Source of the DNA: Akkermansiaceae bacterium
Lineage (GTDB): Bacteria; Verrucomicrobiota; Verrucomicrobiia; Verrucomicrobiales; Akkermansiaceae
Length of the DNA stretch: 6,057 nt
Assembly (NCBI GenBank): GCA_020627645.1
Contig: JAHDGN010000214.1
Location: 1 to 6,057 of the forward strand
Reading direction: 5' to 3'
A program made the translations under genes and the position numbers. Positions 1-6,000 of the stretch are shown one piece after another (the stretch's first letter is position 1; each line of letters begins with the position of its first letter). The notes beneath the pieces were generated by a model. That model saw only the letters and a list, made by a program, of their open reading frames with translations. It did no database searches and was not told where the DNA came from.

Positions 1-2
1 CC

Positions 3-236
3 GACGATCAAGATTGCATCGATGATTTCCTCCTCGAACTCTCGGTGCGTGGAATATCACTCCGAGGGCAATTCCTTTCTCACGTTGTCGATATGGCAGT
101 GAAGAAAAGCGATGACCCTTCTGATCAAGAAGTCACCCTCCTCCTTGCTGATGAATTGCTCATCCTGGCCCGACGGTGGGCTTGTGGTGAAAACGTGTTT
201 GCAGAGATTACGCAGAAGGAAGCTGCCGCCGTCTAA
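3..236 (+). CDS. Hypothetical protein, 3' part only (start lies left of the window)
   Basis: A reading frame is open from the first complete codon at position 3 to a TAA at 234-236, giving 77 visible residues. A GTG at 45 could act as a start, but the frame stays open upstream of it with an acidic stretch (DDQDCIDDFLLEL), so I read this as the C-terminal part of a longer gene. The visible part looks alpha-helical, with a leucine-rich segment (VTLLLADELLILARRW) and a charged tail ending QKEAAAV. I see no signal peptide, membrane segment or catalytic motif and recognise no family. It converges on the recombinase gene and their stop codons share bases 234-235. If an island lies to the left, this is probably one of its cargo genes. 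The frame is plausible but short, and no homology supports it. Confidence 0.5.
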   Translation, partial: DDQDCIDDFLLELSVRGISLRGQFLSHVVDMAVKKSDDPSDQEVTLLLADELLILARRWACGENVFAEITQKEAAAV

Positions 237-1273
237 AACTTGACCTTTGCAGCCTGCTGACGGCTGTGCTCATCACGGAGGTGCCCGTAGACTCTCATCG
301 CGAGGGCACCTCCATCTTTGTGGCCCAACCATTTTGAAACGGTTGGGATGTCTACCCCGCTCTCGATACAAGTTGTCGCAAAAAGATGGCGAAGGTCATG
401 GATTCTCATGTGCGGCAGTCCCAATCTTTCACAAGCATTAGCCAAAGCTTTGCGGACGCTTCGCGTTGAAAACACCAACCCACTATCGTCATTCGATTTT
501 ATTTTCGAGATCAATACCTTCAGCGGCTCCACGATCGGGACATACCTTTTTTCCGAATTCTTAGTTCCTCCTTCTCCCCCGGTCACCAAAATCGAATCTG
601 AGTCAATTTCATCCCAACGAAGGCTCATTAGTTCTCCATGCCGCAACCCAGAGTAGGCCATAAATTCAATCTGATTTGCTGCCTCTTCACTGAATCGACG
701 ATTTTGCCGTCTTACCTCCTCGACCAACTGGCCAAACTCTTCCCGAGTTGGCACCGTCAGATCTTTGAGCTGAACCTTCACCCGTTTCAAATCCTCGGAA
801 GGGTCAGTAATCAGCGATCCCTTTTTCATGAGGAACTTGCAGATCTTTTTCATCATCGAGAGCGTGTTGTTTGCTCGGGTGGAATGGTAGTTCTCACAAA
901 TGCCCATCCACCATTTTTTGAGAAAGCCCGGCGTGAGAACCTTTGGCGACTTTTCGACAGGCAGTGTTCGCTCTAAAATATCGAGGATCGTTTCGTAATA
1001 CTGGACCGTCCTCGGCTTCAGACTCGGGTTATTTTTGAAGCTAAAATCAAGGCTCTGCAAAACATCACGAAGGCTCTCAATTTTCTCCCCTGCATGGATC
1101 TCGCCAGCCCTCAATACTTTGAGCATTTCGTCCCGCTTGATTTTTGCAATTCTCAGCGATTTCGTTTGAAGGCTTTTTCGCATCTTCTTTCCGTGAACTT
1201 TTGCCGAGAGGTAGTAAGATCCCGACTTATGCCTAACGAGGTTTTCCGCATCAATTTTTTGCCAAGTGTTCAT
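233..1273 (-). CDS. Tyrosine recombinase / phage-type integrase
   Basis: This is a site-specific tyrosine recombinase that would cut and rejoin DNA at the attachment sites of its element. Counted from the ATG at 1273 (346 residues), the N-terminal third resembles an integrase arm-binding region (ENLVRHKSGSYYLSAKVHGK). A core-binding, SAM-like helical region follows at about 60-165. The catalytic domain holds a full set of active-site residues: R211 in SGLRHGEL, K238 in GGTKNSEKR, H292 and R295 in HDLRHLF, H318 in WLGHKD, and the nucleophile Y329 in RVYGHL. No residue is missing and no frameshift is seen, so the enzyme should be active. An upstream in-frame ATG at 1327 would add 18 residues. 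I prefer 1273 because related integrases begin about ten residues before the NLVRHKSG-type motif. Neither start has a good ribosome binding site. The gene lies downstream of tRNA-Leu(UAA) and its terminator, on the same strand. Confidence 0.93.
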   Translation of the reverse strand: MNTWQKIDAENLVRHKSGSYYLSAKVHGKKMRKSLQTKSLRIAKIKRDEMLKVLRAGEIHAGEKIESLRDVLQSLDFSFKNNPSLKPRTVQYYETILDILERTLPVEKSPKVLTPGFLKKWWMGICENYHSTRANNTLSMMKKICKFLMKKGSLITDPSEDLKRVKVQLKDLTVPTREEFGQLVEEVRRQNRRFSEEAANQIEFMAYSGLRHGELMSLRWDEIDSDSILVTGGEGGTKNSEKRYVPIVEPLKVLISKIKSNDDSGLVFSTRSVRKALANACERLGLPHMRIHDLRHLFATTCIESGVDIPTVSKWLGHKDGGALAMRVYGHLRDEHSRQQAAKVKF

Positions 1274-1344
1274 GCGAGTATTTTCAGCTCGGAAATTGGC
1301 ACCAGTCAACTGGGAGGTGGTCACCATTGGTGGTCATTCATCCC

Positions 1345-1377
1345 AAAAACAGGAAGGCCGCGCTCACTGCGCGGCCT
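1345..1377 (-). terminator. Rho-independent terminator downstream of tRNA-Leu
   Basis: There is a perfect 9-bp GC-rich stem (arms 1355-1363 and 1369-1377, loop 1364-1368). On the minus strand it is followed by a TCCTG spacer and a run of five T at 1349-1345. It starts 21 bases past the tRNA 3' end and lies before the integrase start, so it most likely ends the tRNA transcript and insulates the integrase from the tRNA promoter. The T run sits five bases from the stem, which may make it leaky. Confidence 0.75.
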
Positions 1378-1398
1378 GAAACCCTTGATTTTATTAAG

Positions 1399-1481
1399 TA
1401 CCTCCGGCGGGACTCGAACCCGCACGTCCTAGGGACAATGGATTTTAAATCCACAGCGTCTACCAATTCCGCCACAGAGGC
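1399..1481 (-). tRNA. tRNA-Leu(UAA)
   Basis: An 83-nt class II tRNA folds on the minus strand. The acceptor stem GCCTCTG pairs with CGGAGGT with two G-T wobbles, and the discriminator base is A, as expected for bacterial leucine tRNAs. The D arm contains AATTGGTAGACGC. The anticodon stem GTGGA/TCCAT encloses loop TTTAAAA, placing anticodon TAA at 1447-1445; it would read UUA and UUG. A long variable arm (TGTCC-CTA-GGACG) and the T arm GCGGG-TTCGAGT-CCCGC complete it. CCA is not encoded, so it must be added after transcription. The 3' end faces the integrase gene, which makes this the likely integration target. Confidence 0.97.
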
Positions 1482-1495
1482 CTTGTGCGAGGCGC

Positions 1496-1524
1496 AGTCT
1501 TGGACACTCAGGTTTCCTTGGCAA
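1496..1524 (-). promoter_or_regulatory. Possible sigma70-type promoter of tRNA-Leu
   Basis: Reading leftward, TTGCCA at 1524-1519 matches five of six -35 consensus positions. Seventeen bases later, AAGACT at 1501-1496 matches three of six -10 positions. The predicted start would lie about eight bases before the tRNA 5' end, a sensible leader length. The -10 box is poor, so this is tentative. Confidence 0.3.
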
Positions 1525-1578
1525 GCACCGAACACAACAGAACTGGACGAAATACCCAACTAGACACAAACTCATCAA

Positions 1579-2736
1579 ATGAAGTTCACCGCCCGAGGAG
1601 GCATCTTACTCGGTCTCTCAATCATTCTCATCGGTGCTGGATTTATCAAAATCGATGGAATTTTAATAACCCTCGGCAGCCTCGGTATGCTTCTCATCGT
1701 CACAGCCGTAATTCTCGGTCGCGCCAACCTTCGGAACCTAAAATTTGAAGTAATCGGCCCCAAACGCACTTTTGCCGGAAACCCTTTTGACCTCCGCATC
1801 ACTCTTCTTAACCAAAGGAGGCTCTTCGACGCTTTCGATATCCAATCCAGTTTACGGCTCGGTGAAAGCACATTCCTGGAAGCACATTCCCCATGGACCG
1901 CAGCAAACTCATCATCAACAACCAAAGTAAGAGGTCCCATCCTAGAACGAGGAACAATTGAGCAACACCCCTGCAGCATCGAATCCAACTTCCCCCTTGG
2001 CCTCTTCAATTTTAGATCAACCTGTCATTTTGAGCACGAAATCATGGTCTTCCCCATGCCCATCGTTCCGAACGAATTCTCCAACACAGGCCAACTGGAT
2101 GACTCATGGACCGGAGAAGGTTTCCTCTCAGGAGACGCTCCAGGGGAACCCCGCGGAATCCGTCCCTTCCGCCCCGGGGATCGCACTAAACAGTGGCACT
2201 GGCCAGCAACCATACGGTCATTTGCCCGAGGCCGAAGTCCCAGAGTTAGAGAATATGACCCCCCAGGCTTTCGACCCCGCCAAATCGTCGTGATTTTTCA
2301 TAGCTTTGGAACCGACAACACCTTGATCCGGACCGACCTTTTCGAACGAGCACTGTCTCTCCTTTGTGGAACCCTTCGACATCTTCGAGGCATCTCTATT
2401 CCCACAACCGTTGTTGCCGACTTCCTGGACTGGCATCCCCACAAAACCCTCACCTCTTCTACTTGGAGCAATCTTCTAACTCTCTTCTCATCCGCAGAAC
2501 GCGCCCGTCACACCGAAGCACACGACATTATGATCGAAGTGGAATCAATCCCCTCAGACCACGCCATCGTCATGATTTCAGACATGCCCATGGATTCCTG
2601 GAGTCACATCCTTCCTGATCGAAAAATCCTCCCGATCGACATCGATCAACACCAATTCAAAAAGAAGGAAATTCAAACACTTCGCCAGCCACACGCTATG
2701 CTCTCCCCCCTTCAGCAAACCACCCAATCCAAATGA
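1579..2736 (+). CDS. DUF58 domain-containing membrane-anchored protein
   Basis: This 385-residue protein has two N-terminal hydrophobic segments at about 7-22 and 26-47, then a long soluble region probably on the cytoplasmic side. The DUF58 signature lies at about 188-227: GEPRGIRPFRPGD followed by KQWHWPATIR and VREYDPPG, the family's G-R-Y/F-x-PGD…I/W-HW…REF/YE pattern. A von Willebrand A-like fold usually follows in this family, and IVVIFHSFG with IVMISDMPMD here could be its strands. DUF58 proteins usually sit in operons with a MoxR-family AAA ATPase and a transglutaminase-like protein; neither is visible here. The molecular role of the family is poorly defined, with links to envelope and stress functions. 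The start at 1579 is the first ATG after the tRNA-facing gap and has no Shine-Dalgarno sequence, as expected on this G-poor strand. Its end overlaps the dihydrouridine synthase start as ATGA. Confidence 0.88.
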   Translation: MKFTARGGILLGLSIILIGAGFIKIDGILITLGSLGMLLIVTAVILGRANLRNLKFEVIGPKRTFAGNPFDLRITLLNQRRLFDAFDIQSSLRLGESTFLEAHSPWTAANSSSTTKVRGPILERGTIEQHPCSIESNFPLGLFNFRSTCHFEHEIMVFPMPIVPNEFSNTGQLDDSWTGEGFLSGDAPGEPRGIRPFRPGDRTKQWHWPATIRSFARGRSPRVREYDPPGFRPRQIVVIFHSFGTDNTLIRTDLFERALSLLCGTLRHLRGISIPTTVVADFLDWHPHKTLTSSTWSNLLTLFSSAERARHTEAHDIMIEVESIPSDHAIVMISDMPMDSWSHILPDRKILPIDIDQHQFKKKEIQTLRQPHAMLSPLQQTTQSK

Positions 2737-3776
2737 CCTCCCTCCTGACCCCCGTCCTCCCCTCAGGTCGACCAAGCCTGTTTCTTGCTCCCATGCAGGA
2801 CATCACGGACCTCCCATTTATTCGAACCCTTTCCAACATCGGAGGACCAGATATATTCGTCACTGAATACTTTAGAGTCCACATCCACTCCCGACTCGAC
2901 CCCTACATCCTACGCTCCATCACCGAAAACCCCTCCAACAAACCCATCATCGCCCAAATGATCGGCTGTGACCCCACAGAGTTAGCTCGAACCGCCATCG
3001 AACTCAAAAAACATCCCATTGCCGCCATCGACCTCAACCTCGGATGCCCCGCACCAGTCGTTTACCGTAAAAATGCCGGAGGAGGACTCCTTAGAAACCC
3101 ATCACAACTCAATACGCTCCTCGCAACCCTCCGCGAATCCTGTGACGAAACCCCTTTCACCGTCAAAACCCGTGTCGGCTTCGAATCAGCGGACGAATTC
3201 CACAAAATCCTAGAAATATTTAAAAATCACTCCATCGATCTACTCACCATCCATGGACGAACAGTCAAAGAACGATATCAAACCCCGGTTCACTCAGATC
3301 TCATCAAACTTGCAGCTCAAACCCTTCCATTTCCTGTCATCGCCAACGGCAATATTGTCGACACTCAAACTGGCCTCAATTTTCTCAACCAAACCAAAAC
3401 TGCCGGCCTGATGATCGGCAGAGGAGCCATCCGCAATCCCTGGATCTTTAAACAGCTAAAATCTGCCCTCAACAAGCAACCTACCCAACCTGTTTCGGGA
3501 AGAATGCTCCTGGAATACATCCACACCCTTTACGAAGAAACTGCCAGAGAAATCCCAGATTTCATCGAGGACAAGCATGTCCAAAAAATGAAAAAATACC
3601 TCATCTATATCACCCAGGGACACTCCCCAGATTTCGAGTTCCAAATTCGTCGAGTCAAAACGCGAACGCAATTCTTTCAAACCTGCTCGTCATTTCTCGA
3701 CCACGACTCCCCCACCCCCTCCCTCCCAAATGAAAACTCAAGACTCTTTTGCGGGTTCTCCCAATTCCTAGAATAA
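2733..3776 (+). CDS. dus: tRNA-dihydrouridine synthase (Dus family)
   Basis: This FMN-dependent enzyme reduces specific uridines in the tRNA D-loop to dihydrouridine using NADPH, in the cytoplasm. The 347 residues are close to the usual 310-350 for the family. A TIM-barrel domain opens with LFLAPMQDITDLPF at 16-29. The substrate and FMN motifs follow: IAQMIGCDP (73-81), NLGCPAP (102-108) with the catalytic Cys105, KTRVG (145-149) with K145 and R147, IHGRT (173-177) with H174, ANGNI (204-208) and IGRGAIRNPW (228-237). The C-terminal helical tRNA-binding domain runs from about 245. All key residues are present. The ATG overlaps the DUF58 stop codon, implying translational coupling, and there is no separate ribosome binding site. 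I cannot assign the DusA, DusB or DusC subgroup. The protein is rich in Pro, Thr, Asn and His, reflecting the C-rich coding strand. Confidence 0.95.
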   Translation: MTSLLTPVLPSGRPSLFLAPMQDITDLPFIRTLSNIGGPDIFVTEYFRVHIHSRLDPYILRSITENPSNKPIIAQMIGCDPTELARTAIELKKHPIAAIDLNLGCPAPVVYRKNAGGGLLRNPSQLNTLLATLRESCDETPFTVKTRVGFESADEFHKILEIFKNHSIDLLTIHGRTVKERYQTPVHSDLIKLAAQTLPFPVIANGNIVDTQTGLNFLNQTKTAGLMIGRGAIRNPWIFKQLKSALNKQPTQPVSGRMLLEYIHTLYEETAREIPDFIEDKHVQKMKKYLIYITQGHSPDFEFQIRRVKTRTQFFQTCSSFLDHDSPTPSLPNENSRLFCGFSQFLE

Positions 3777-3836
3777 CAGCCGAACCTACAAAATTCACGT
3801 TGACTTCGCCCCCTCTTCATGTGAACCCTCCCCGCG

Positions 3837-4046
3837 ATGTCAATGAATCAGGAAGTTCTTCATACGGAAAAAATTCTCGCTGATCGGAAAATTTTCTTTC
3901 TCGATCTCAAGGAGAATGCTCGCGGCAAGGTGGTTAAGATTACCGAAGACGTCAGCGGAAACAGGGATACAATTATGGTGCCGGCCGAAATTCTCGGCGA
4001 TTTCATCGCAGCCTTGAACGATATCAAGGAAACAGCCGAAAACTAA
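3837..4046 (+). CDS. Small PUR-family (Pur-alpha-like) nucleic-acid-binding protein
   Basis: The protein has 69 residues and a single PUR repeat. KIFFLDLKENARGKVVKITED at about 18-38 is the first beta-hairpin with the family's aromatic-and-lysine surface. A short turn (SGNRDT), a strand (IMVPAEI) and a C-terminal helix (LGDFIAALNDIKETAEN) follow. Bacterial single-repeat PUR proteins, such as that of Borrelia, form dimers that bind single-stranded DNA and RNA; that role is carried over here by family only. The ATG at 3837 is used; a second in-frame ATG lies six bases on. There is no Shine-Dalgarno sequence. Base use differs sharply from the neighbours: 3901-3960 has 19 G and 12 C, whereas flanking regions are strongly C-rich. 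This points to selection on a highly expressed or constrained gene, or to a separate origin. It converges on the MlaD-like gene. Confidence 0.82.
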   Translation: MSMNQEVLHTEKILADRKIFFLDLKENARGKVVKITEDVSGNRDTIMVPAEILGDFIAALNDIKETAEN

Positions 4047-4053
4047 TTCGGTT
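4034..4053 (+). terminator. Possible weak terminator overlapping the PUR gene stop
   Basis: The arms 4034-4040 and 4047-4053 form a 7-bp stem (one G-T pair) around a loop that contains the end of the TAA stop. A pyrimidine-rich tail with several T follows at 4052-4062. The stem is AT-rich and the T run is interrupted, so termination here would be weak. Confidence 0.3.
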
Positions 4054-4066
4054 CATCTCTTTCGAC

Positions 4067-4103
4067 TTCCGAGCCGTCCGGATCACCTCCGGCGGCCTCG
4101 GAA
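4067..4103. repeat. GC-rich inverted repeat between convergent genes
   Basis: The arms 4067-4081 and 4089-4103 pair along almost their whole length with one bulged base on each side, and the loop is 4082-4088. The stop codon of the MlaD-like gene (4085-4083, minus strand) falls in the loop, so the hairpin covers the last codons of that gene. Neither side has a T run, so it is not a classic intrinsic terminator. It may separate or stabilise the 3' ends of the two convergent transcripts. Confidence 0.6.
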
Positions 4104-5144
4104 TCTATTCCGCGGATCTTCCTCCTTCGTCTTTTCATCCTTATAGCGAAGAATCCCCTTCTCCTTGAGATTCCGCACGAAGTCCTTCACATCGGTCTTC
4201 AATTCCCCGTCAGATACCAAAGCTCCCAGAGCTCCCTTCCCACTCTGCACTTTTTCAATCGCTGAAGAAACCTTCCCAGCCGTCTCCTGAATCGAATTCG
4301 CTGTCTCATTAAGCGACCCCAAAACCTTGGGAACCCCTTCCAGAGCTGGCTCAATCTTGGCCATCGCCGAACTCGCGGTCCCCGTAAAACCTCCAACATC
4401 AACAATCACTTTCTGCAAATCCGACATCGTCCCCCTCAAATCCTTCATCACCGGACCAACCTGAACGATTGCCGGCTCCAAATCCTCACTCATCCTTACA
4501 ATCGAACCAGAAGCCTTCTCCAAATTTGCCAACGTCCCTCCTAGATTTTTCAAATTATCTTCCGACAAGACCTGCCCGTTTACCCGATCCATCGCCGTCC
4601 CAATTTTCCTCACAACTCCAGTCACCTCAGCCATCGACCTTTCCAAATCTTTTAAGGAAACCTGGGCCTCTCGCAATAACTCACGAGTCTCCTTCGCAAT
4701 GACCCCTGCCTCCTCCTGCAAATAATCCAATCCGCCACCCGCCAAACCAACGACCTCATCTCCCGCCCCTAAATACCCTCCCGAAAACGTCGCAGGAGGA
4801 GAAATTAAAATTTCCTTATCCCCCAAAATACTGGCAGAACCAATCTGAAAAGTCGAACCACGATCAATCAGAATTCCCTCCTTAATTGCCAGAGTGACCT
4901 CAATCCGCGACCCATCTACCAACAATGGGCGTTTTGAAACCTCTCCAATCTTTGCACCCCTCAATCTCACAGTACTCCCCTTGATCACCCCTGCTGCCTC
5001 AGGAAAACTCACCTTCACTTCGTAGGTCTTCTCAAACCATTTCCCTAAATCACCAAAAAACAAAATAAACGCCCCAATAAAAAACAACCCAACAAACAAA
5101 AATACTCCCACCAAGGTCTGGTTCTTTTTCGACTTCGATCCCAT
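4083..5144 (-). CDS. mlaD: MlaD-like MCE-domain lipid transport protein
   Basis: This 353-residue substrate-binding subunit belongs to an MlaFEDB/Ttg2-type ABC system that moves phospholipids or other lipids across the envelope. A short basic N-terminus (MGSKSKKN) precedes one membrane helix at about 11-31, giving an inner-membrane anchor with the rest outside the cytoplasm. An MCE domain follows at about 40-118 (VSFPEAAGVIKGSTVRLRGAKIGEV… GSASILGDKEILI). From about 140 to 300 is a long helical, coiled-coil-prone tail, then the common MCE C-terminal motif GKGALGALVSDGEL and FVRNLKEKGILRYKD. It is about twice as long as E. coli MlaD, which lacks such a tail; the extra length resembles longer MCE proteins that build a periplasmic tube or needle. 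It starts 29 bases after the ATPase stop, so the two share an operon. The symbol names the family; the true substrate is unknown. Confidence 0.87.
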   Translation of the reverse strand: MGSKSKKNQTLVGVFLFVGLFFIGAFILFFGDLGKWFEKTYEVKVSFPEAAGVIKGSTVRLRGAKIGEVSKRPLLVDGSRIEVTLAIKEGILIDRGSTFQIGSASILGDKEILISPPATFSGGYLGAGDEVVGLAGGGLDYLQEEAGVIAKETRELLREAQVSLKDLERSMAEVTGVVRKIGTAMDRVNGQVLSEDNLKNLGGTLANLEKASGSIVRMSEDLEPAIVQVGPVMKDLRGTMSDLQKVIVDVGGFTGTASSAMAKIEPALEGVPKVLGSLNETANSIQETAGKVSSAIEKVQSGKGALGALVSDGELKTDVKDFVRNLKEKGILRYKDEKTKEEDPRNRFRGRRR

Positions 5145-5156
5145 ACCCCTATCTTT

Positions 5157-5164
5157 CCCTCCTT
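5157..5164 (-). promoter_or_regulatory. Shine-Dalgarno site of the mlaD-like gene
   Basis: AAGGAGGG on the minus strand lies in the 29-base gap after mlaF, with its GGAGG core 13 bases before the ATG at 5144. The spacing is longer than ideal; a second G-rich patch (AGGGG, 5150-5146) sits right against the start. It supports separate initiation at 5144. Confidence 0.5.
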
Positions 5165-5173
5165 GAGCGAATA

Positions 5174-5929
5174 TTACAAATCAGATTCTTCAGATCTACC
5201 TTCCACAAAATTAGTTAACAAACGATCATCACTATCCCTCAACTCCACAGGAGTCCCCTCCCAATACACCAAGCCTTCCTTCATAAAGACCACCCGATCA
5301 GCAATCCTAAATACACTCCTAATCTCATGCGTAATCACCACATTCGTAATTCCATGATCCACTTTCAGATCAGTAATCAAACGATCGATCGAATCTCCCG
5401 TGATCGGATCAAGACCAGCATGAGGCTCATCATACAGCACACAACACGGTCTCTCCACGACCGCCCTTGCCAAAGCCACACGCTTTCTCATTCCACCCGA
5501 CAGCTCAGACGGCATTTTGTTCTCCTGACCAGCCAATCGCACGATTTTCAGCGCGTCTGACACTCTGCGCTCAATCTCAGCCACATCCTTCAAACCACCC
5601 TCCAATAAAGGAAATGCAATATTTTCTCCCACACTCAACGAATCAAACAACGCTCCACTTTGAAACATCATGCTAATTCGACGCCTCACCCCTGCCAATT
5701 CCCTCTCTGCCAAACCGGAAATATCCTCCCCCTCCAATTCCACCATCCCTCGATCAGGCTGCAGCAAACCAGTCATATGTTTCATCAAAACTGACTTCCC
5801 CCCCCCCGACCCCCCCAGCAACACCAAGGTCTCACCACGATAAATATCCAAATCCACCCCCTTTAACACACGCTGAGAACCAAAGCTCTTTTCCACCCCA
5901 CGCATCCGGATGAACACCTCCTTCGACAT
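5174..5929 (-). CDS. mlaF: MlaF-like ABC transporter ATP-binding protein
   Basis: This is the cytoplasmic ATPase that powers an MCE-type lipid transporter, working with an MlaE-type permease and the MlaD-like protein encoded next. Counted from the ATG at 5929 (251 residues): Walker A GGSGGGKS at 39-46 with K45, Q-loop Q90 in MMFQSGALFDSLSVGENI, signature LSGGMRKRVALARA from 143, Walker B VLYDEP with D167 and E168, D-loop AGLD at 171-174, and H-loop His201 in VITHEI. The phrases SGALFDSLSV and DEPHAGLDPIT are typical of the MlaF/Ttg2A branch. An in-frame TTG at 5977 would add 16 residues but lies inside a terminator stem; 5929 has AGGTGAG directly upstream and matches the family's start. Walker A is encoded by a run of GGG codons, an unusual homopolymer. 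No mlaE lies between the two genes. Confidence 0.93.
   Translation of the reverse strand: MSKEVFIRMRGVEKSFGSQRVLKGVDLDIYRGETLVLLGGSGGGKSVLMKHMTGLLQPDRGMVELEGEDISGLAERELAGVRRRISMMFQSGALFDSLSVGENIAFPLLEGGLKDVAEIERRVSDALKIVRLAGQENKMPSELSGGMRKRVALARAVVERPCCVLYDEPHAGLDPITGDSIDRLITDLKVDHGITNVVITHEIRSVFRIADRVVFMKEGLVYWEGTPVELRDSDDRLLTNFVEGRSEESDL
5798..5816 (-). repeat. Guanine homopolymer tract (G7-TC-G10 on the coding strand) within mlaF
   Basis: The plus strand reads ten C at 5798-5807, then GA, then seven C at 5810-5816. On the mlaF coding strand this is G7, TC, G10, spelling the Walker A residues GGSGGG with GGG used for five consecutive glycines. The tract is prone to polymerase slippage and contains enough G triplets for an intramolecular G-quadruplex. 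A one-base change would shift the frame at residue 39-44. Confidence 0.9.
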
Positions 5930-5969
5930 CTCACCTAAAAAACAAATTTCACCCCACAAAAACGAGCAG

Positions 5970-6000
5970 AAAAACAACCCTTGGCCGAAACCAAGGGTTG
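5970..6000 (-). terminator. Strong rho-independent terminator just upstream of mlaF
   Basis: A perfect 10-bp inverted repeat (arms 5975-5984 and 5991-6000, six-base loop) is followed on the minus strand directly by five T at 5974-5970. A second T-rich stretch lies further on. It would end a leftward transcript entering from beyond the right edge. Only 40 bases separate the T run from the mlaF start. Confidence 0.85.

Larger units (their letters stand above)
1..1398. mobile_element. Right end of a putative tRNA-Leu-integrated genomic island or prophage
   Basis: A complete tyrosine recombinase gene lies just downstream of the 3' end of a tRNA-Leu gene and on the same strand. This is the usual position of the integrase in elements that insert at tRNA 3' ends. 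The body of the element would run left, beyond position 1. The strong C-over-G bias of the plus strand further right is absent here: 841-900 has 16 G and 10 C by my count, against 4 G and 30 C at 2881-2940. This fits a different origin. The far attachment site is outside the window and I found no second copy of the tRNA 3' end inside it, so the boundary and the mobility are inferred. Confidence 0.5.

Noticed and set aside
1274..1327. Longer integrase start at 1327
   Set aside because: Possible, but it has no ribosome binding site, and the family usually begins close to the NLVRHKSG-type motif, which fits the ATG at 1273. Kept only as an alternative.
247..1432. Several plus-strand open frames of 64-112 codons opposite the integrase
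   Set aside because: They are antisense shadows of an integrase gene with a complete catalytic residue set; none shows a recognisable domain.
3775..4040. Ten-base repeat AACAGCCGAA at 3775-3784 and 4031-4040
   Set aside because: It is too short to be meaningful in six kilobases of biased sequence and has no associated structure in common.
4199..4405. Minus-strand frame of 68 codons inside the mlaD-like gene
   Set aside because: It is an out-of-frame overlap made of Arg, Leu and Gly codons expected from the G-rich strand.
5930..5977. N-terminal extension of the MlaF-like protein to a TTG at 5977
   Set aside because: The extra 16 residues (Phe- and Cys-rich) do not resemble the family, and the TTG lies inside the terminator stem. 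The ATG at 5929 has a purine-rich site just before it.
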